A stretch of 64,000 nucleotides of DNA from Pyrenula massariospora (GCA_021030905.1 JAGFMI010000026.1:493729-557728); one strand, 5' to 3'; counted from the stretch's first letter, positions 47,488 to 59,370 are shown. The notes: generated by a model not told the origin, from the letters alone. A program made the numbers and translations.

Positions 47488-48049
47488 CGTGTTGAGTATC
47501 ACTCAGAAATTGGGTGAGGTGCTCTGTGATGAATGGGAAAAAAAATTTTAATGCGTCTGAAGACAAGCTCGAACTGTAAACGACCTACAAGATTCCAGAC
47601 CGAAAAGACGTTAGTGATTTAGCAACAGGCAGGGTGATCAGAACAAGTCCGATGCCGAATATCTGCTCGGCCATATTCTGCTTCGAGATTCTTCGAGCCT
47701 TACTTGGGCAACTTCGGGTTTCATGCGTGTGTTTCCCGGCCCGGCGTGCATGGTGCGTAGGCTACCGGTATAATCGTACACATGGTCCCGCTAGGTTAGA
47801 AGCACTTTCTAGAGTTGTCCGTTCCAAAAAACGGTTCCTGACTTTTTCCCGTTTCTGAAGGTAGCGCTTCAATTAGAGCACTAAATCCGGTACTACGAAG
47901 GACGCAAGTAGGAGACCGACATCTATAATCCCTTGTAGCTACAGAGGTAAGTCGATCTTATTAAAGTCTTAAGTGACTACAATAGAAGACTACGAAGAGG
48001 TCTCGCAGACATAAATTTAACATTTGCCAACGAGAAGTTCCACATGCCC
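47488..48049. other. Intergenic between BBE-type oxidase and methyltransferase
   Basis: 562 bp containing the oxidase promoter and the methyltransferase 3' end. No gene or motif recognised. Confidence 0.45.
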
Positions 48050-49670
48050 TCAACCTTTCAATTGTGCCTCAATAAGTACTAGCTCCGCTTTTGGCGGTTC
48101 GTGGATCTTGGAGATACACAGCGGAGGATCGCAAGCACCAAGGAGCTCTTCAAACACGGAGCGGGTCCGTTCTCGTCCATTCAGATTCATCAGCATTAGC
48201 AAGTCGCGATCACTGCAGGATTTTTGGTTAGTCACCGAGCTGAGCTCTCAAGCATTGATGATCAAAGTTATAGGTGACGGAATAGAGCGGGCTTGAAAAC
48301 TGTTTCGACACTTACTGTAAGCCTTTCTCAACTGCTAATGGTTTTTCGCCTGGTTCTGGTACAATGGCTTCGTTGAGAACAAGTAGATCCTGTGGTCTCA
48401 TTGCTTTTGCAAGTGGTGCAAGTATCTGTTGAGCATATTTGTCACTCCAGTCATGGAGGATGAATCTGAGGAAGTAGACAACCCGCTGATTTGCTGATGG
48501 AGAAAGTGGCGGTTGTGTATCGAAAAAGTTGTGCGCCATAAACGTAATCCGGCTTCTCAAATCCTCAGGGCAGCTGTTCTTTCCTACTTCTACCGTCTCC
48601 GGAAGATCCTGGACATGAAAGGTCAATTGTGGATTGTGGCGCGCAAGGGCAATTGACACATGTCCTGGCCCACCTCCTACATCCACAATTAGCGCTTTAC
48701 CCAATCCTGACCAAGGAAATCCGCTCTCTATGACGTGTCGAGGGTCGTATGCACCACCCTTTGCAACGCCTTTCATGGCTTTGGCGAACAACGCAAAATG
48801 CTGATCGCCATCTGGCTCTCTGAATCGTTCAAATTGAGCAACTTTTCTCCCAATGGACACCCCATATGCTGCCTCGCTTGCTTCGCTGCTGGCACCGTAT
48901 TGCTCAATTGCTTTTGGTATTACGGCTCCTGCCGGGAAAGCAACACAAGCGCTTAAATAGACCCACGCCTCCAGGTCACCGTCTTTCACCATTTCTGCTG
49001 ATGTAGCATTATGAGAGATCAGGCCGGGAGTTGGTTGAGAAAAAAGGCCCAAGGAAATCGCATGTTTCAAGATTCGCTCTAATAAGCTTGCTGGCAAAGA
49101 GTTGTTCATGGCCTTGGCCATATCAGTGTATGAAGTTGATCCGGCGAGAGGCACTTGATGGTGAAGTCGATACTTCATGATGAGCTGAAGAGTTGCTGAA
49201 GCGCAATGCTGTATAAATTTAGAATCAATTAGCTTGTTCTATTCCTGAAAGGAATCGATGTGGAGAATCCTCGATGAACTACTGACCTGAAACGACAGTG
49301 CAAGCACAATATCACGAGGCCCCTTAACAAGCGCGATTAATCTTTCAGCGAGTTCCACAACTTCGGCTTTTGACTCATGGAAGGAAGCGTTTTCTTCGGT
49401 CAGTGGGACATCAAGTGTGCCTGGGGTAGATGAGGTTTGAATCTTTCGCTCACGAAGCGCTGCATTGAGGTTAGAGGAAGCAGAAGCAAGGCGTTCGACT
49501 GCTGTTTCAACATCATTTTGCGGACTTCTCCCGTGACTGGCTTTGCCATTGGCGATTGTCCCATTCATGGCCGTTCCGTTGGTTAATTTTTCACTGATCC
49601 CGGTTCTGTTTGATTCTGAATGTAGAATTTGACCTTCAAATTTCTTATAACATCGTTTTAATACCGCCAT
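48050..49670 (-). CDS. SAM-dependent O-methyltransferase (CTB2-like)
   Basis: Class I plant/fungal-type O-methyltransferase of about 479 residues in three exons: 49670-49287, 49208-48316, 48212-48050. Splicing joins VLALSFQ to HCASATLQLIMKYRLHHQVPL and later KGL to HDRDLLMLMNLNGRERT. SAM-binding motif: LIVDVGGGPGHVSIALA, then HVQDLPE. Catalytic base region: FLRFILHDWSDKYAQQIL. The N-terminal 90 residues are Asn/Gly/Ser-rich and probably disordered. Together with the N-terminal half of the fusion enzyme this gives the cluster two methyltransferases, as in cercosporin, where CTB2 and CTB3 both methylate. Start at the first in-frame ATG (49670). Position of methylation is not deducible. Confidence 0.9.
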
Positions 49671-50722
49671 TGCGTTACACAAATAAAGATTCCGTAATGA
49701 TCTGGTGAAGCTGATCGATCATGAAAATAAGTCTTGTTTGCTTGTGGTAACAGGATTCGCTCCTCTTCTCCTAATGTTGCACCCCAACCGAGACTTAACA
49801 GCTTATCTTACCATTCAAGCCTCAAAGTTAAAATCTACTCCGTTAGGTGCAGAGAATCCATCCCCGGCAGACAGGTAGTTTCGGCGAAACTCTTGCTACG
49901 CCGTCCTTAGCATTTGCGTCTGTTGGTCCAGATTTCTGACAGCTTGTCTGTCGAGGATTGCAGATTTGCGGGCAACAATGCATCTGTCTAGTTTGCAAAA
50001 TTGCCTTATTTGATCCGCCGGATTCCGTTCGGCTCAAGGGTGAGAACATTGTCGCGAATGTATCCCGACGCTACGGCGATCAAGGGAATTTGGGCATCGA
50101 CAACCCATTCAAATAAAAAGCAGTGAGGTCTAGATCCACCCAGAATTCGGAACTGAAAAGGAAGTCTCGGCTCCGAGTCGGTGTCATTCGAGGAGAGTAG
50201 GTTGTGAAGATAGAAGAGATCTTGAATTTGTGGAAGTGATGCATTTCCGGAGACTGTTCCGAAAGCTTGAATTTGGAACCGCAAAAGCTTGGCGGTGCAC
50301 GGGGGTGTCATCTCCTTGGGACCTCACCTTTCCCCGTGCTTCTCCTCACCTACCACTTCCCGCTCGCCTTTACAGCATTACTTAATGCCCTTGCTGAAGG
50401 AGGCCAATTTTGGCTCCTTGAAATATTAGCATATCTCATGTTCGGTTACGCGTAGTGGATAACCTAAATTTAGCATTGAAGCCAGATATGCAATGGGACT
50501 CCCAGCAAGAATTCCGTAAGCGCGATAGAAGGTCAAAAAAGACAGCTTGAGTACGGTGTTTTTATCATCGAGGGAGCTAAGGACCAGACGGGTCTATTGG
50601 GACTTTCTGGCCATTGATGGTGATTGAAAAGACAAACGCCGGTTCAATAGTGATTGGTTCGATAGCTAGCGCATGAAGCCCATCGCAATGTTACAATCCG
50701 TACTTGAGCTTCTTCCATTTAT
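49671..50722. other. Right edge of the cluster, no assigned gene
   Basis: A leftward frame at 50311-50006 (101 codons, including RFQIQAFGTVSGNASLPQIQ) looks more protein-like than its surroundings. It has no recognised family. It could be an unlinked remnant or a last exon of the gene at 50723-51426. Confidence 0.35.
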
Positions 50723-51426
50723 TCACCGTATAACTAGATTTACCTGATTCCGGCTGATCGTTGAGCCTAGATGATTCTCAGCATCTCTGTTCAATCCATC
50801 TTCCCCTCCGCTCCAATCGTCACGCCATCCTCCCTCTCTCCCCATCTCGAAACTGTCTCCCACCCTCTCAACGCGCAGTCGATCTTCCAGCCCCGGAAAC
50901 CACAAAGGGTCTCTAGTGTAGATATTCAGACGATCATCCAACGGCTCCGAGTATGGAATGCCTTTCATCCTCTTCTCCAAGCGTCTCCCAAACCAGTCTG
51001 GCAGTTCCTCCGCGAGATCGTGGAATCCACGCTCCCGTAAAAATCCGACGTGGTCGTCGATCCATCGCTGTCTATCAGCAGAACAGAGAGATGCCGATAG
51101 TGTCAGAGATTGGTGGGAATTTGAGAATGCTAAGAATGCTGATTGGACTTTTGGCTCTTGAGAGAGCCGATCCTGCAGAGCTAAAGGTCAGCGTTGAGTT
51201 CGTTGATTGAGAAAGGTATCGTCGTTCGACGAGGTGCAGTATTTACATGCAAGCGTTCAAAAAACTTCTTCATCTGCGTCTGTTCCGCAACCACCTGTGG
51301 AGGTGGCTCGGGCCATGTCGTTTGTAGAGACCTCATTAGCACATCTTTATTGCTTTCATGCTTGTAATTTTCAACAAAAGCCCAGTCGGAGTCCATCCAG
51401 CTTTGTTGATCTTCTGACCTAGGCAT
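50723..51426 (-). CDS. Unrecognised protein, two exons
   Basis: About 209 residues. Exon 1 (51426-51247) starts at the first in-frame ATG and ends MKKFFERLH; a 74 bp intron (donor GTAAAT, acceptor CTGCAG) joins it in frame to exon 2 (51172-50723). Exon 2 reads DRLSQEPKVQSAFLAFSN, then RQRWIDDHVGFLRERGFHDLAEELPDWFGRRL and DPLWFPGLEDRLRVERVGDSF. The junction and an uninterrupted charged, Trp-rich sequence support a real gene. No signal peptide or membrane segment. A possible donor (CAG/GTAAAT at about 50743) could extend it into the frame at 50311-50006. I do not recognise the family, and nothing links it functionally to the polyketide cluster beyond proximity to the methyltransferase. Confidence 0.55.
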
Positions 51427-52655
51427 CAAGGCTCTAGAAGCGAGATTAGAATTCAACCGGCGCTAACAATACGGCTATCAAAAGAAGGTACTCCATGACA
51501 TTTATACTACATCTAGGACATGTCTCTTCACCAGTGACATGCAGCTACGCCGCACGCATCTTGATGACCATTGGCAGCCTAGGAGCATGCGAAGCCCGGG
51601 TACTTGATGGTAAATCTTGTAAAGACATTGAGGGGCCAAACAGGCCATAGCTGCGCCAGGCTTGTATGTTCAACCCACTAAATAGGCCCCCAAAATACGT
51701 TGGTGGCTCGACGTAATTGACGCCTCAACTTGTTTCAAACAGCGCTAACGCCGCACGCACCGTGAGGAATATCCTGATTGTCGGCGGGCAGGCTTTGGGG
51801 CGAAGCAGTCTAGAAGTTGTAATACCATTACTTTCCACAGTCGTTATTTTGACCAGCGGCTTCCGCTGTCTTGTTATTTTATTAGTTCGTGTGCGTTTTA
51901 CTACCTTATTGTCGCAGAGTAATCCCCTTAAAGTAAGTGATACAAACTCCATTCCTGCTACAGCTAGTTTGGAGAGCTCTGTACTCTAGTAGGACCGCGG
52001 TGGATCAAAGAGCCGTTGCTGCCTGGACGGGGGGATTGAGCCGGGGGTGAGCACAGGGCGGCATCACACTTGTGCCACAGGGTATTGAGCCCGTGGAAGA
52101 TTTTCCATACCCTTGGTAAAGACAGAAGCCGAACGCAACATCATTGCTATACTACTGTCCCCTGAGATTCGAGAAAATTCGTTTCGCTGAAGCTACCTAT
52201 GAAAGATCTTGGACTGAGATGAGTGTATCAGAATGTGAGAAGAATTATTGGATTGAATAAGAATACAATGCGTCCACAAGAGGAACTTTAGAGAAAGCTG
52301 ACTCGAATACACTTGGCTTACGATTATCTAACTACTGACCCTCTGACGATCTTAACGGGCTGCAACTTGAACAGCTCGCTGTCGGTAGCTTTTCACACTC
52401 GAAGGGTAGGACTATACCGAAATTCATTGGACCAAAAGCCTCTTAGAATTCCTAAACCGATGCAGTTGGCTGCAGAATAGAGTAAAAGCGGAGCAATTAT
52501 TCAAATAAGATTTTTGAGCATTTATTATTGCTGGTGATACTGAAACCTGAATTGCACCGGGTCCTAATGTGACTTTCCATATTTTCCGTAATCTGTCGTA
52601 CAAATTCACCGTGAACAGTGCACCACGCTGAATGAAGCCACTTCATTAAGTGCCA
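51427..52655. other. Intergenic, nothing recognised
   Basis: No motif-bearing frame in 1.2 kb. The 90-codon frame at 51717-51989 lacks family features. Confidence 0.45.
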
Positions 52656-53792
52656 TTAAAATACCAACATTACCCATCCCAATAAGCACACAAGAAGCGA
52701 TAGACCTGCACGCGACTGAGTCACAGCTCCTCCAGTGAATGGCACCGGACTGCTGGTGGGCCCAGCAGAGACCGTAACGTTGTTTGAGGGGGCTGCTGGG
52801 ATAAAAGATGAACTTGGTGTTGGGTTTGTGCCCACCGGTACCGCGCTCGTAACAAATGTTGAGGTTGCGGTCTCGGTCTCACTGCAACTACAGTCTGTAG
52901 ACACAGCAACACTAGTCGAAAGCTCCACGCTCGTGGTTGTAGAGAGTCCTATAGGCGCAGGTGTGGGCACTGTTGGTGCTGCAGGTGGGGCAGGAGCACC
53001 CACAGATTCAGTCGCTGTGGCAGATGCACTGACAGACACACCAGCCGTTGCAGAGACGCCTATGGAATAAGAGAGAGTTGCTGATTGGCTGGCGCTGCAG
53101 TAGTTTTGCCCGTAGTCTTTCCCTCCCTTTCCGATGAGCCAAGCTTTGACACCAACGATGACTTCTGCCGCGAGAGGGCAATCAGGCTTCGAGAGGAAGG
53201 CCTTGCAGTCTGATTTGGCCTGGGAAGATAGAGAGGCAGCAATGCCTCCTGCTCCGCATGTCTTCAACACGCCAAGCGTGTTGGCGTTCACGCCTGCCGC
53301 ACCAGACCCACTGACGAATGCTTGTAACGCACTTTGGGTGTTTACGTCGACAACCATAGAAGCACTCATGCTGCCCATGAAGCTTCCCAGCCATTCCCAC
53401 ATATTGCAAGACCCCCATTGATTTCCGTGAGACGATTTTAGACCTGACTGAATACCTGTGCAGGTGCTGGCTTTAGCGGTTTTGGAAGCTGACCCTGTGC
53501 ACCACGAACTAATGTCGCTGACGATATCCTGGGAAAAGTAGCTCGATCCGGAGGATTTGCACCAGGAGGCCAATTCAGTCTTGGAGCCAGAGTCAATAGA
53601 GCCAGCATTAGCACCTGCCGCGCAAGCCGAGAGACCTGCAGCGACACCTGAACCGAACGTTGTGGACTGGGACTGAGAAGATCCGGGATGCGTACGGACG
53701 GACAAGATATCTCGAATATCGATGTCGGCAGGCGTGGAGGTAACCAGACAGACAGTGGTCAAAATGCTTAAAAGTGTGGCTAATTGAACCAT
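52656..53792 (-). CDS. Secreted GPI-anchored Ser/Thr-rich protein with cysteines
   Basis: Cell-surface protein of 378 residues, no intron. ATG at 53792 gives a clear signal peptide, MVQLATLLSILTTVCLVTSTPA; upstream in-frame codons lack an ATG. The middle (to about residue 245) has a dozen cysteines in motifs such as ELASWCKSSG, DISSWCTGSA, QWGSCNMWEWLGSF and KSDCKAFLSKPDCPLAAEV, spaced unlike CFEM or hydrophobins. Then come a Ser/Thr/Val/Pro-rich stretch, a CSCS motif, and a terminal hydrophobic tail LSLLVCLLGWVMLVF after small residues, fitting GPI attachment. Likely a cell-wall or surface protein; family not recognised. No evident link to the polyketide pathway. Confidence 0.8.
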   Translation of the reverse strand: MVQLATLLSILTTVCLVTSTPADIDIRDILSVRTHPGSSQSQSTTFGSGVAAGLSACAAGANAGSIDSGSKTELASWCKSSGSSYFSQDIVSDISSWCTGSASKTAKASTCTGIQSGLKSSHGNQWGSCNMWEWLGSFMGSMSASMVVDVNTQSALQAFVSGSGAAGVNANTLGVLKTCGAGGIAASLSSQAKSDCKAFLSKPDCPLAAEVIVGVKAWLIGKGGKDYGQNYCSASQSATLSYSIGVSATAGVSVSASATATESVGAPAPPAAPTVPTPAPIGLSTTTSVELSTSVAVSTDCSCSETETATSTFVTSAVPVGTNPTPSSSFIPAAPSNNVTVSAGPTSSPVPFTGGAVTQSRAGLSLLVCLLGWVMLVF

Positions 53793-56700
53793 GATGACTT
53801 TTGCGAGAAAAATACTATATTGTAGAAATGTAATGCGGCTCAAAGGATGTCGTCGGAGGTGACTATAAAAACGAGTGAAGGGGAAACGAATGAAGACCCA
53901 ACTTTAGCCTAGATGGTAGAACGAGTGTGAGGAAAGCGGACTCACCTGGGCTGGAGCGACTACAAGTACGTAGAGGAAACCGATGCCACCATAGGGGTTC
54001 ACCGTGGTGTTGACCGTAGCATTGATGCGCTTCCAGGGGTCGACATCAAACATCTTTATTTTTGTGACCATGTTTTGAGGGAAGCATTGACACTACACCA
54101 TCATCGCCACCTCCTCAGAGATCGCACAGGCGAATCTGCAGCCCTTGCATATCATCAGGGGAAACTGGGGATGATCGGCTGACGAGGCGCAGCCGGGCAT
54201 GCTAACCGTCTGGGGATGCAGATATTCACCAAAGAGTCAGAGCGTGAAATTAAAGTCAGAAAGCTTTCTTCAAGAAGGAAGTGTCGTCACATTGCTTGTT
54301 CATGCAGGTCTGGCGACAGTCTTTTGTTGGTTGTGTCAAGGACATGTTACAGGAGACATCCCTGAAACTTGCCAAGCATCGTTTCAGACGGTTTGATTGT
54401 CAATGCAGTTCCAACTCTTCGTCATCCCAAGAGAAAATAGGCATAGGGCTATAATCCAAGCTTCATATGAGCAGTCGAAAGATGCAACCGACCCACGAGT
54501 GTCTGATCACATCGTCGGGGTGGTGTGAAAAAGACTGCAGACGAACAGCGATTTGTGGAGGTTGGACTCATCAACAACTTCCGAGAAGTGCCAAGACCCA
54601 GCGCACGGATCAAATCTTTCGGGTAGGAAGACTCCCTTGGATATAGGGGAGGACAGCCGTCTTGACCAACTTTCGACTGGATAGATTTAGGCCTAATGTA
54701 ATAGAATATGTCGCCGGCAAAAAAAAATGTGAGACGTCTTTCACAGAGTCGGAAGACTTTGATGGCCGCTTTCTCCACCTTTGCAATAGATCGATAGTAA
54801 ATTGTAATTTGCCGTACTGAAAATTAAACTTGAGAAGTAACTGGACACCTCTACTGCAAAACCCGATAGATCCGTGGCCTCAGGGGAAAAGACTTGGCGT
54901 CATCACCAGATAATAGATAACAAAATCAGCTCCCACTAACATACCTGCTAGCTGAATGGTCAAGGCCAATTCCTCTGTAGCGGTAGCACATTTGCTACTA
55001 CGCAGGCAAATTTGGAAAGGAATGACATACTCTATATTGGATGAGTTACTGTTGCTATATTGTAAATTCTTAATAGGACGGGGAGAATTAGTTGACGTGA
55101 TATCTGGTTGTTATATCGACGAGCAGAGAAACTATCGGAGACCTTCGCTGCGTGCTGAGAAGGAAGTCACCTACACATCTTGATTGCTACGTTGAAGCAT
55201 GCTGGCGCTAAAAAGCGTTGGAGAGTAGCTGCATATACGGATCTTGAAGAGCGCACAAGCAGGTGGTGCAATTCGGACGTGTTGCCAACTAAATACAGGG
55301 CCGTGCAAGAATCTCAGAGAAGGTACGAGTAACTAACACCATCTGCCGGGAAAATGTAACCGGCGAGCCATTCTGGCTATGATACGACATCTGTAGAAGC
55401 TTGGGATTTACAGTCCGCCATGCTCTGAATCATAATCTCGTGAAACTGCCAGCGTGTTGGTATCTCTGATGATATTGTCGATGTGAGGCTGTACCTTGAT
55501 CTCAACAGCATGCGGCTGGTGCCAAAATGCGGATGATGCATGCGCTTCTACATGAGACGACCGAAAAAAGATGTGGCGGATTAAGTAATATGAACAAAGT
55601 TACTCCGGCATTCTCCGGATAATCGAGCTTTTAAAGAATATGAAGTCCTTATTGATCTATTTTGGCTTTGTCATAATATGGAAAAGAAGAGAGAGGTATA
55701 TCCGCTAAGACACATAGGAGTGTAGAAATGAGAATCTTCACCGGCAACAAAAGTAATTTACCGTAGCTAATGGGAATTGATTATGAGCGGTGTGTTTTGC
55801 CTTCATGATTGATAATACAAGAATCAAGCTCGTTTAAATCCTAAAGGCTTCTAAATTCCCAGCTCTTTCAAGCAACACGTCAAGGGGAGGTTCGACAAAT
55901 TATGCGCTGCTGTATATCCAAGAACAAGGGAGAAGATCAAGCACAGCTCTCATGCGGTTCAATGGAAGGGTTTGTGGGCTCGATGTAGGGCTGAGTTCTA
56001 AGAAGATGGACTAGATAGAGTTGATGACTTGCATGGGCCAGAAGGTAGGAGTGGGGAGGAGTTTCGCGTAATGGTTGGGTCTTGACCAGTCTTTGTGGCG
56101 AATCATCTTGAAATTATTATAGATATAAGATGCATTGGACGCGGGACCGATGACTGGTCATCTTGGAGGGTTGGAATGATCGGTGTCACTGAAGGCAGCA
56201 TTAGCAAATATGTTCGCTCTGAACGACGTCTAACTCAGAACCGATACAGTACTGGGAATAATGTCTGGGAGATGACTTTTTCAAAATGGTCCCAAAAGAG
56301 GCCATGCCATACTGTTCTGCCATGGTATCGAGCGTGAGCCACCGCATGATGTTTGGCTGGCGGAGTTGCTTGCTGGGTCTCTTCGCTTTTCGCCGCCGCG
56401 ATTAGCGCGTGCGTCTATCAACTAATCTTAGGCTAATAAGGGTCAGCACGCTGCCAATAGGAAAGAGACTATCAACTTGGTGAATGACTGAATTTCAAGT
56501 CTCATCAATATGGCCGTAGATTAAGTGTAGCACTTATCGAAGGGAATTTCTGGCACGCCTGGCTGCAAGAAGAAACACAGCGTGGCCGCAGGGGACGTGT
56601 TCGTAACGAACATCTGCCCGACCCATTGGCGTCTGGCGGGAGGGGCGTCGGCAATTTAACAGTAACGCAACTCACAGTTGGGAGTGAAGGACACAACCAT

Positions 56701-57954
56701 TCTGACCCTGTCGCTCTCTTCCGACCAAGCAATTCCCACGATGAGACCATGACGTAGACAGGCACGTATTTGACTTAGACGGGTTACATCCGTTGTCTCG
56801 CTGGAAAAATGTGTTTAGGGGATCCTTGAAATGGTCCGATGCGCGTACATTCTTTTAACGAAGCATCAAATTAAATATTCTGTGTGATTAAAATTTTAGT
56901 TTCCCTTACAATGCGAATTGGCTACTAACAACCCGAAGTGAGTCATAGGCTATATAATGCACTTTCTACTTAGCGGCTTTTGGGACGTCGTGGAGAGATG
57001 TATAAGGGTGATTTAGGGCGTTGCTTTGGGGCTGTGTGCATATCGGACATTTGTTAAAAGAATAGAATATTCCGGTTTCACAAGCACGCCCCCATCCCCA
57101 CGACATTTGCTACTTAATTCCCTATTTTCACGATAGTATAAGTCTATGATATGGACGGCGCAGAATAGCATCTTCTATCCCATTCAAGCGAGTGATATAT
57201 GTGACAATCCTTAAATCGCAAGCAAGGCTGTAGCAAAGTCTTGTAGAATGTTAGGCTATGACTTGTGGGAGGAGCCTTCCAAATAGTTTACGCGCAAGCT
57301 AACGGCGGTTAAATAGTCGTCCCTACGAAACCGGGAGACCTGCCCCCCCGTGGCTGCTCAACAAAGCGCTTACGATGACGCTTTTAAGATTCTGCATTAC
57401 GAGCAGAACATTTGGGGATCATAGCCTCGGGTTTTGACGGCAAGATGGTGGGCCTTATTAAGCAAGCGCGAATTTGCACAGCACGTGGAAAAGCCTGGTT
57501 TCAGGGGCTAAGACCGTTCAACTAATCTATAACTCTTTTAATTGCGGCACAGCGACAGAGCTTTGGAAAGCGCTATCATGACTGGATGAGTTTCTAATCG
57601 CAGGGATGTCTTGATTACGAAAGTCGGATGCAGGACTACAAGAGATGACTGATTGCGCCTTAGCAGCTGACGAGAGCGAAATGCCGTTCGTGCCAGAGAC
57701 ATGTTTCTTAAGAGGGACAAGATTTTCGATACGCTAGGATACGGGAACCGAGTGTCAAAAATGACCGGGTGGCGCTGTACTATTTTGCGAAGAAAATATG
57801 GTGCTTAAGAAAAACCGGGAATTGCTTTTTGTCGACAATGATATAAGAAATAGGCTTTTTCTATGCTTCTACATGAAGATGTAAAGCAGTTTCGCTCTCC
57901 CGGGTTTCCTCGTATCCCGAAGCTCGAAAGCTAATCTCATCCTTGACCTTCTCG
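53793..57954. other. Subtelomeric gene desert (4.2 kb)
   Basis: No gene recognised on either strand; the short frames have no motifs and no plausible splice partners. Base composition stays near that of the coding region, unlike the AT-rich DNA beyond 59370, so this is not RIP-saturated repeat. Confidence 0.5.
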
Positions 57955-59358
57955 ATGACACTGATGAAGAGCCTCGTTCTGTTTGGCAGTTTGCTCTGCC
58001 TCGCTCACTGCGCCTCGATAACAAACCCATTCGACCCATCTTCGTATGCTCCAGGCAATGTCATAAGACGAGATGTTGCTATCATTGGCGGCGGGGCTTC
58101 TGGCACTTACGCAGCCATCGGACTGCGTGACATGAACAAATCTATAGTGCTTGTTGAGCGTTCTGGGAGACTAGGAGGTCACGCCATTACCTACACCGAC
58201 CCCTTCACGGGAGGCCATATTGATTACGGTGTACAATTGTATCACGACGATACCGTTACCCGGGACTTTTTCCAACGTCTCAACACTCCAGTTGTCCGAG
58301 CTGCATTAGCATTCGCACCATCAATCGTTGACGATTTTTCTACTGGGGCACTAGAACCAAACATTACCGTCGGCCAGGTTGGCAACGATTATGTGCGAGA
58401 GCTTGCCAAGTACCCCTATCTCGAAAACGGAATCGATTTGCCGAGTCCCGTACCGCAGGATCTCCTTTCATCGACTGCGGACTATATTCAGAAGTACAAC
58501 CTGCAGCAATCAGCAAGTGGTATCTTGAACCGACCAGCAATTGCTGGCCCTCTTCTAGACATTCAAATGCTCTATGTATTCAATGACCTCGACCAGCAAA
58601 TGTTGGACGAAAGGGCTGGTAATGCTCTTATCAACGCCAACCATGACAACTCAGAGATCTATGAAAATGCCCTTGTTGAGCTCGGTAAAGACGTCTTGCT
58701 TAATTCAACTGTCATCTCCGCCCGACGCAGCAACGAAAGAACCTCGACAGGTATCTGCCTCGTTGTCAAAACCCCAACTGGTAATAAGCTCATACAAGCC
58801 AAACAACTTGTTCTCGGCATTCCTGTTCTTTCTGAGAACCTTAAGCCCTTCGATCTTGATTCCCGCGAGTCTACCGCAATTTCTCCGCTGTTTGCCGGCC
58901 TCTTCTACGGAGGTGTCGTTAGAAACACCGGTCTGAACTTTTCCGATTCGTACCGCAACCAAGGCGCAAATACGCCCTACCATGTACCTGTCCTTCCAGG
59001 AATCGTAAACTTCAGTCCATCTACCGTCCAGGGCCATTTCTATTACTGGCTGAGTTCCCTTCAGGTACTCACTCGGTCTCAAGTCGAATCAGAGGCCTGC
59101 AACGAGATCAAACGTCTCCAAGTGGCCACCAAAACGCCGACGCAGCCAGAGCCGGAATTCGTTGCCTACAACGATTTCTCGCCGCTGCAGATTAGAGCAC
59201 CTTCCCAGAATATCCAAAATGGAATCTATAAAGATTTATATGCTCTGCAGGGATATCGAAATACCTGGTATGTCAGTGCATTGTTTGTTCAAGGGAGCAG
59301 TCAGCTTTTCAATCAAACCGGGGTATATCTACCGCAAATTGCCAAGGCAGCAAGCTAA
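57955..59358 (+). CDS. Secreted FAD-dependent amine-oxidase-like oxidoreductase
   Basis: Flavoprotein of 467 residues, single exon. The start at 57955 gives a signal peptide, MKSLVLFGSLLCLAHCAS. FAD-binding Rossmann motif: VAIIGGGASGTYAAIGL, followed by IVLVERSGRLGGHAITY, the classic ExxxxxGG of the amine oxidase/phytoene desaturase superfamily, and HIDYGVQLYH. The C-terminal part contains YKDLYALQGYRNTWYVSALF. The pattern resembles the group containing beta-cyclopiazonate dehydrogenase and related secreted oxidases. Substrate unknown. It is 8 kb from the cluster edge and the last intact gene before the telomere. Only 12 bp separate its stop from the RIP-affected inverted-repeat element, so its native 3' region may be gone. 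Confidence 0.84.
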   Translation: MTLMKSLVLFGSLLCLAHCASITNPFDPSSYAPGNVIRRDVAIIGGGASGTYAAIGLRDMNKSIVLVERSGRLGGHAITYTDPFTGGHIDYGVQLYHDDTVTRDFFQRLNTPVVRAALAFAPSIVDDFSTGALEPNITVGQVGNDYVRELAKYPYLENGIDLPSPVPQDLLSSTADYIQKYNLQQSASGILNRPAIAGPLLDIQMLYVFNDLDQQMLDERAGNALINANHDNSEIYENALVELGKDVLLNSTVISARRSNERTSTGICLVVKTPTGNKLIQAKQLVLGIPVLSENLKPFDLDSRESTAISPLFAGLFYGGVVRNTGLNFSDSYRNQGANTPYHVPVLPGIVNFSPSTVQGHFYYWLSSLQVLTRSQVESEACNEIKRLQVATKTPTQPEPEFVAYNDFSPLQIRAPSQNIQNGIYKDLYALQGYRNTWYVSALFVQGSSQLFNQTGVYLPQIAKAAS

Positions 59359-59370
59359 TTGAAGAGAGGT

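Noticed and set aside
19211-49670. Aurofusarin, bikaverin or ustilaginoidin cluster identity
   Set aside because: Laccase, fasciclin and BBE genes are shared with aurofusarin, but the fused methyltransferase/monooxygenase is characteristic of perylenequinone pathways; aurofusarin uses separate AurJ and AurF.
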